A DNA stretch of 23,718 nt, from NCBI GenBank assembly GCA_048886645.1, contig JBHLKN010000022.1:1-23718 (forward strand), given 5' to 3'. The DNA comes from Wukongarchaeum sp048886645. Lineage in GTDB: Archaea > Asgardarchaeota > Wukongarchaeia > Wukongarchaeales > Wukongarchaeaceae. A program made the translations under genes and the position numbers. Shown here in pieces: positions 22,308 to 23,718 of this stretch. Position 1 is the stretch's first letter, and each line of letters begins with the position of its first letter. Under the pieces are notes generated by a model that worked only from the letters and a program-made list of their open reading frames with translations, made no database searches and was not told the origin of the DNA.

Positions 22308-22542
22308 AGAATTATTCGAAAAGAAAGTTTTTGATTCCGATATGGTTGAAATAGGTAAGATAGAATCCGTGATATTGGATAAATGGAACGTTTCTAATCT
22401 TTTGGTTAAGATCGATAAGAAGTTCAGAAAGGAAGGTGGTAAAGCACTAATACCAACTGAAAAAGTGTCCAAAATAGGTACAGTGATATCCCTTTCCGAG
22501 CCAGGTGATAGCGCCATCAAGCTAAAGCCCGAAGAAGACTAA
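22297..22542 (+). CDS. PRC-barrel domain protein
   Basis: A stand-alone PRC-barrel of 81 residues, the same beta-barrel found in RimM and the photosynthetic reaction centre H subunit; small archaeal copies are common and mostly of unknown role. Visible parts are a beta-rich core VFDSDMVEIGKIESVILDKW, a second strand pair NLLVKIDKKF and IPTEKVSKIGTVISL, and an acidic end. The ATG at 22297 has GGTG at 22286-22289, seven bases upstream. It is a single gene, followed by 352 bases without an intact gene. RNA or protein-interaction roles are known for the fold, but nothing here decides. Confidence 0.85.
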   Translation: MDVKELFEKKVFDSDMVEIGKIESVILDKWNVSNLLVKIDKKFRKEGGKALIPTEKVSKIGTVISLSEPGDSAIKLKPEED

Positions 22543-22611
22543 AAGGTGAATCATAAGAAGGGAATTTCTTTTCTTAGTTGGGATAGAGGGTATTACCCCT
22601 AAAAGTAGTGA

Positions 22612-22629
22612 CTTAAATCCCCCTTTAAG
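22612..22629. repeat. Perfect 6-base-pair hairpin with C-rich loop
   Basis: CTTAAA at 22612-22617 and TTTAAG at 22624-22629 enclose TCCCCC. A second hairpin of the same size, CTTCAT (22649-22654) with ATGAAG (22661-22666), follows 19 bases later. They may mark transcript ends of the flanking genes or a small structured RNA. Confidence 0.4.
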
Positions 22630-22770
22630 CAGGATCATCAAAACCAAACTTCATATCTAAATGAAGTAGTGGCATATAGTGTTCTTTCTTCTCCTTACTA
22701 TTAACAATCAATACAACTTCCTCTGCAACTTTTTAACATCCTCAAACACCAAGAAAAAAGAGTTTCGCTT
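22625..22770 (-). pseudogene. Possible frameshifted minus-strand coding remnant
   Basis: Reading the minus strand gives a coding-like stretch KRNSFFLVFEDVKK that continues, after a one-base shift in the A run near 22731, as VAEEVVLIVNSKEKKEHYM and then LHLDMKFGFDDPA before a stop at 22625-22627. I do not recognise the family. Amino-acid use is protein-like, but the length is short and the overlapping plus strand is also open. Confidence 0.3.
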
Positions 22771-22881
22771 ATAAAACCTATATTAAACTAAAAAGATAAA
22801 ATCATCGAAAAAGAAGACTTCAATAAATGCCTTAAAGAAGAAAAACAACTTTTAAGTTATTATAAGAATGAATTAGCTTGA
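22705..22881 (+). pseudogene. Possible plus-strand coding remnant with an internal stop
   Basis: This frame has 28 codons, an in-frame TAA at 22789-22791, then 29 more codons (KDKIIEKEDFNKCLKEE and on) to the TGA at 22879-22881. There is no start codon with a ribosome site. It may be the tail of a decayed gene. It overlaps the minus-strand remnant, so at most one of the two is likely to be real. Confidence 0.25.
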
Positions 22882-22894
22882 TAGGGTATTTCTA

Positions 22895-23718
22895 ATGGGA
22901 TTCAGGATACCAGTTTCTGATGTTTTTATTACTGAAGAAGATGCCCAGGCAGTTTATGAGACTGTTTTGTCTGGCTGGTTGTCTCAGGGCCCTAGGGTTG
23001 CAGAGTTTGAGGAAGAATTTGCGCGTTATGTTGGGTGTCGCCATGCTATAGCTGTTAATAATGGCACCACAGCTTTGCATCTTGTCCTGGCTGCTGCTGG
23101 TATTAGTGAAAGCGATGAAGTTATTGTGCCCCCTTTAACTTTTGTTTCTACAGCAAACGTTGTTCTTTTCCAGAATGCCCGTGTGGTTTTTGCAGATATA
23201 GATCCCCAAACGCTAAATATCGACGTTGATGATGTTAAGAAGAAGATAAGCAGTAAGACCAAAGCTGTTATTCCTGTTCATCTTTTTGGGCAACCCGTAG
23301 ACATGGATCCTTTAATAGAGGTTTGCGAGGAGGAGAATATTTTAGTTATTGAAGATGCTGCCGAAGCCCATGGAGCTACTTATAAAGGACGTATGGCGGG
23401 ATCTTTAGGCCATGCGGGTTGTTTCAGCTTTTTCCCTAATAAGAATATGACCACAGGAGAGGGGGGCATGGTTACAACTAACGATGACGAGTTGGCAGAA
23501 AATATGAGGGTTTATCGCCACCAAGGGCAAAAAGGTAGGTATAATCATGTGGTTTTAGGATTTAATTACCGTATGACTGAGATGCAAGCCGCTTTGGGTA
23601 TTATACAGCTTAAAAGATTGCCATGGATTCTTGAAAGGAAGAAGGAGATAGCGGAGTTTTACGATGAATTTTTAGAAGGACTGCTTGGGGTGGAAAAGCC
23701 CTTATTGGCACCTTACAC
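22895..23718 (+). CDS. DegT/DnrJ/EryC1/StrS-family aminotransferase (3' end cut by window)
   Basis: A PLP-dependent sugar aminotransferase that makes amino sugars on nucleotide-sugar precursors for surface glycans or glycosylation. The visible 274 residues include the start RIPVSDVFITEEDAQAV, NNGTTALHL near 55-63, PPLTFVSTANVV, the DIDP turn at 101-104, EDAAEAHGA with the cofactor Asp near 154, and the PLP lysine K183 in SFFPNKNMTTGEGG. YRMTEMQAALG lies further on. The family usually has about 370 residues, so roughly 100 are missing past the edge. The ATG at 22895 is the natural start; AGGGT lies nine bases upstream. It may open a cell-surface sugar cluster beyond the window; the exact sugar is unknown. 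Confidence 0.92.
   Translation, partial: MGFRIPVSDVFITEEDAQAVYETVLSGWLSQGPRVAEFEEEFARYVGCRHAIAVNNGTTALHLVLAAAGISESDEVIVPPLTFVSTANVVLFQNARVVFADIDPQTLNIDVDDVKKKISSKTKAVIPVHLFGQPVDMDPLIEVCEEENILVIEDAAEAHGATYKGRMAGSLGHAGCFSFFPNKNMTTGEGGMVTTNDDELAENMRVYRHQGQKGRYNHVVLGFNYRMTEMQAALGIIQLKRLPWILERKKEIAEFYDEFLEGLLGVEKPLLAPY

Larger units (their letters stand above)
22543..22894. other. 352-base stretch without an intact gene
   Basis: This region holds hairpin sequences at 22612-22629 and 22649-22666 and broken coding-like frames on both strands (listed separately). No complete gene, tRNA or repeat array is visible. A promoter for the aminotransferase gene should lie at its right end, where TTATTATAAGAA at 22857-22868 is TATA-like, about 30 bases before the ATG. 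Confidence 0.6.

Noticed and set aside
1..23718. CRISPR arrays, insertion sequences, attachment sites, toxin-antitoxin or defence genes
   Set aside because: No spaced direct repeats, transposase motifs, integrase genes or recognised defence domains were seen on reading through the window.

Overview
The window is a piece of an archaeal chromosome. The genes that show this are a Hel308 helicase, CDP-archaeol synthase (CarS), cyclic 2,3-diphosphoglycerate synthetase with 2-phosphoglycerate kinase, an ADP-dependent-kinase-like protein, a free-standing AlaX editing protein and a tRNA-Pro with a bulge-helix-bulge intron. The DNA is AT-rich, TATA-type promoters precede several genes, and about half of the genes appear to start with GTG or TTG behind a GGAGG/GGTG ribosome site. 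A 100-base run of N at 19816-19915 marks a scaffold gap, so this is a draft or metagenome assembly. The exact lineage cannot be fixed from the sequence. The cDPG pair suggests a thermophile, but no methanogenesis gene is visible.

Layout. 1-896 (minus): an unknown 110-residue protein followed by a cut-off alaX. 1060-2655 (plus): a YtcJ-type amidohydrolase. 2683-3747 (minus): a multi-pass membrane protein with a Lys/Glu-rich N-terminus. 3957-4843 (plus): an unknown helical protein, then a P-II signal protein with an unusual T-loop. 4908-5984 (minus): a short, diverged ADP-dependent sugar-kinase-family protein. 6185-8972 (plus): a DtxR-type regulator overlapping feoB, behind a promoter that carries a near-consensus iron box. 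9082-11387 (plus): cpgS and the 2-phosphoglycerate kinase gene, overlapping by 4 bases, which together make cyclic 2,3-diphosphoglycerate from 2-phosphoglycerate. 11539-11642: tRNA-Pro(TGG). 11761-13767 (plus): a small unknown protein, a YkgJ-type cysteine-cluster protein and carS. 13952-16835 (plus): hel308 overlapping a small alarmone-hydrolase-like HD protein. 16938-18302 (plus): purB. 18429-18593 (minus): rubredoxin. 18766 to the gap (plus): a histone-deacetylase-family enzyme. 19928-22102 (minus): a large membrane protein and an OGG1-type DNA glycosylase. 22297-22542 (plus): a PRC-barrel protein. 22543-22894: a gene-poor stretch with hairpins and coding remnants. 22895 to the end (plus): a DegT/StrS aminotransferase cut by the window edge.

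This is mostly housekeeping and metabolic DNA. No CRISPR array, insertion sequence or prophage was seen, and I did not find a clearly new multi-gene system. The most useful observations are the iron box in the dtxR-feoB promoter, the cDPG operon, the hel308/alarmone-hydrolase overlap, the OGG1-type glycosylase, the odd P-II protein next to an unknown gene, and a third-codon-position shift from T to A along several genes on both strands.
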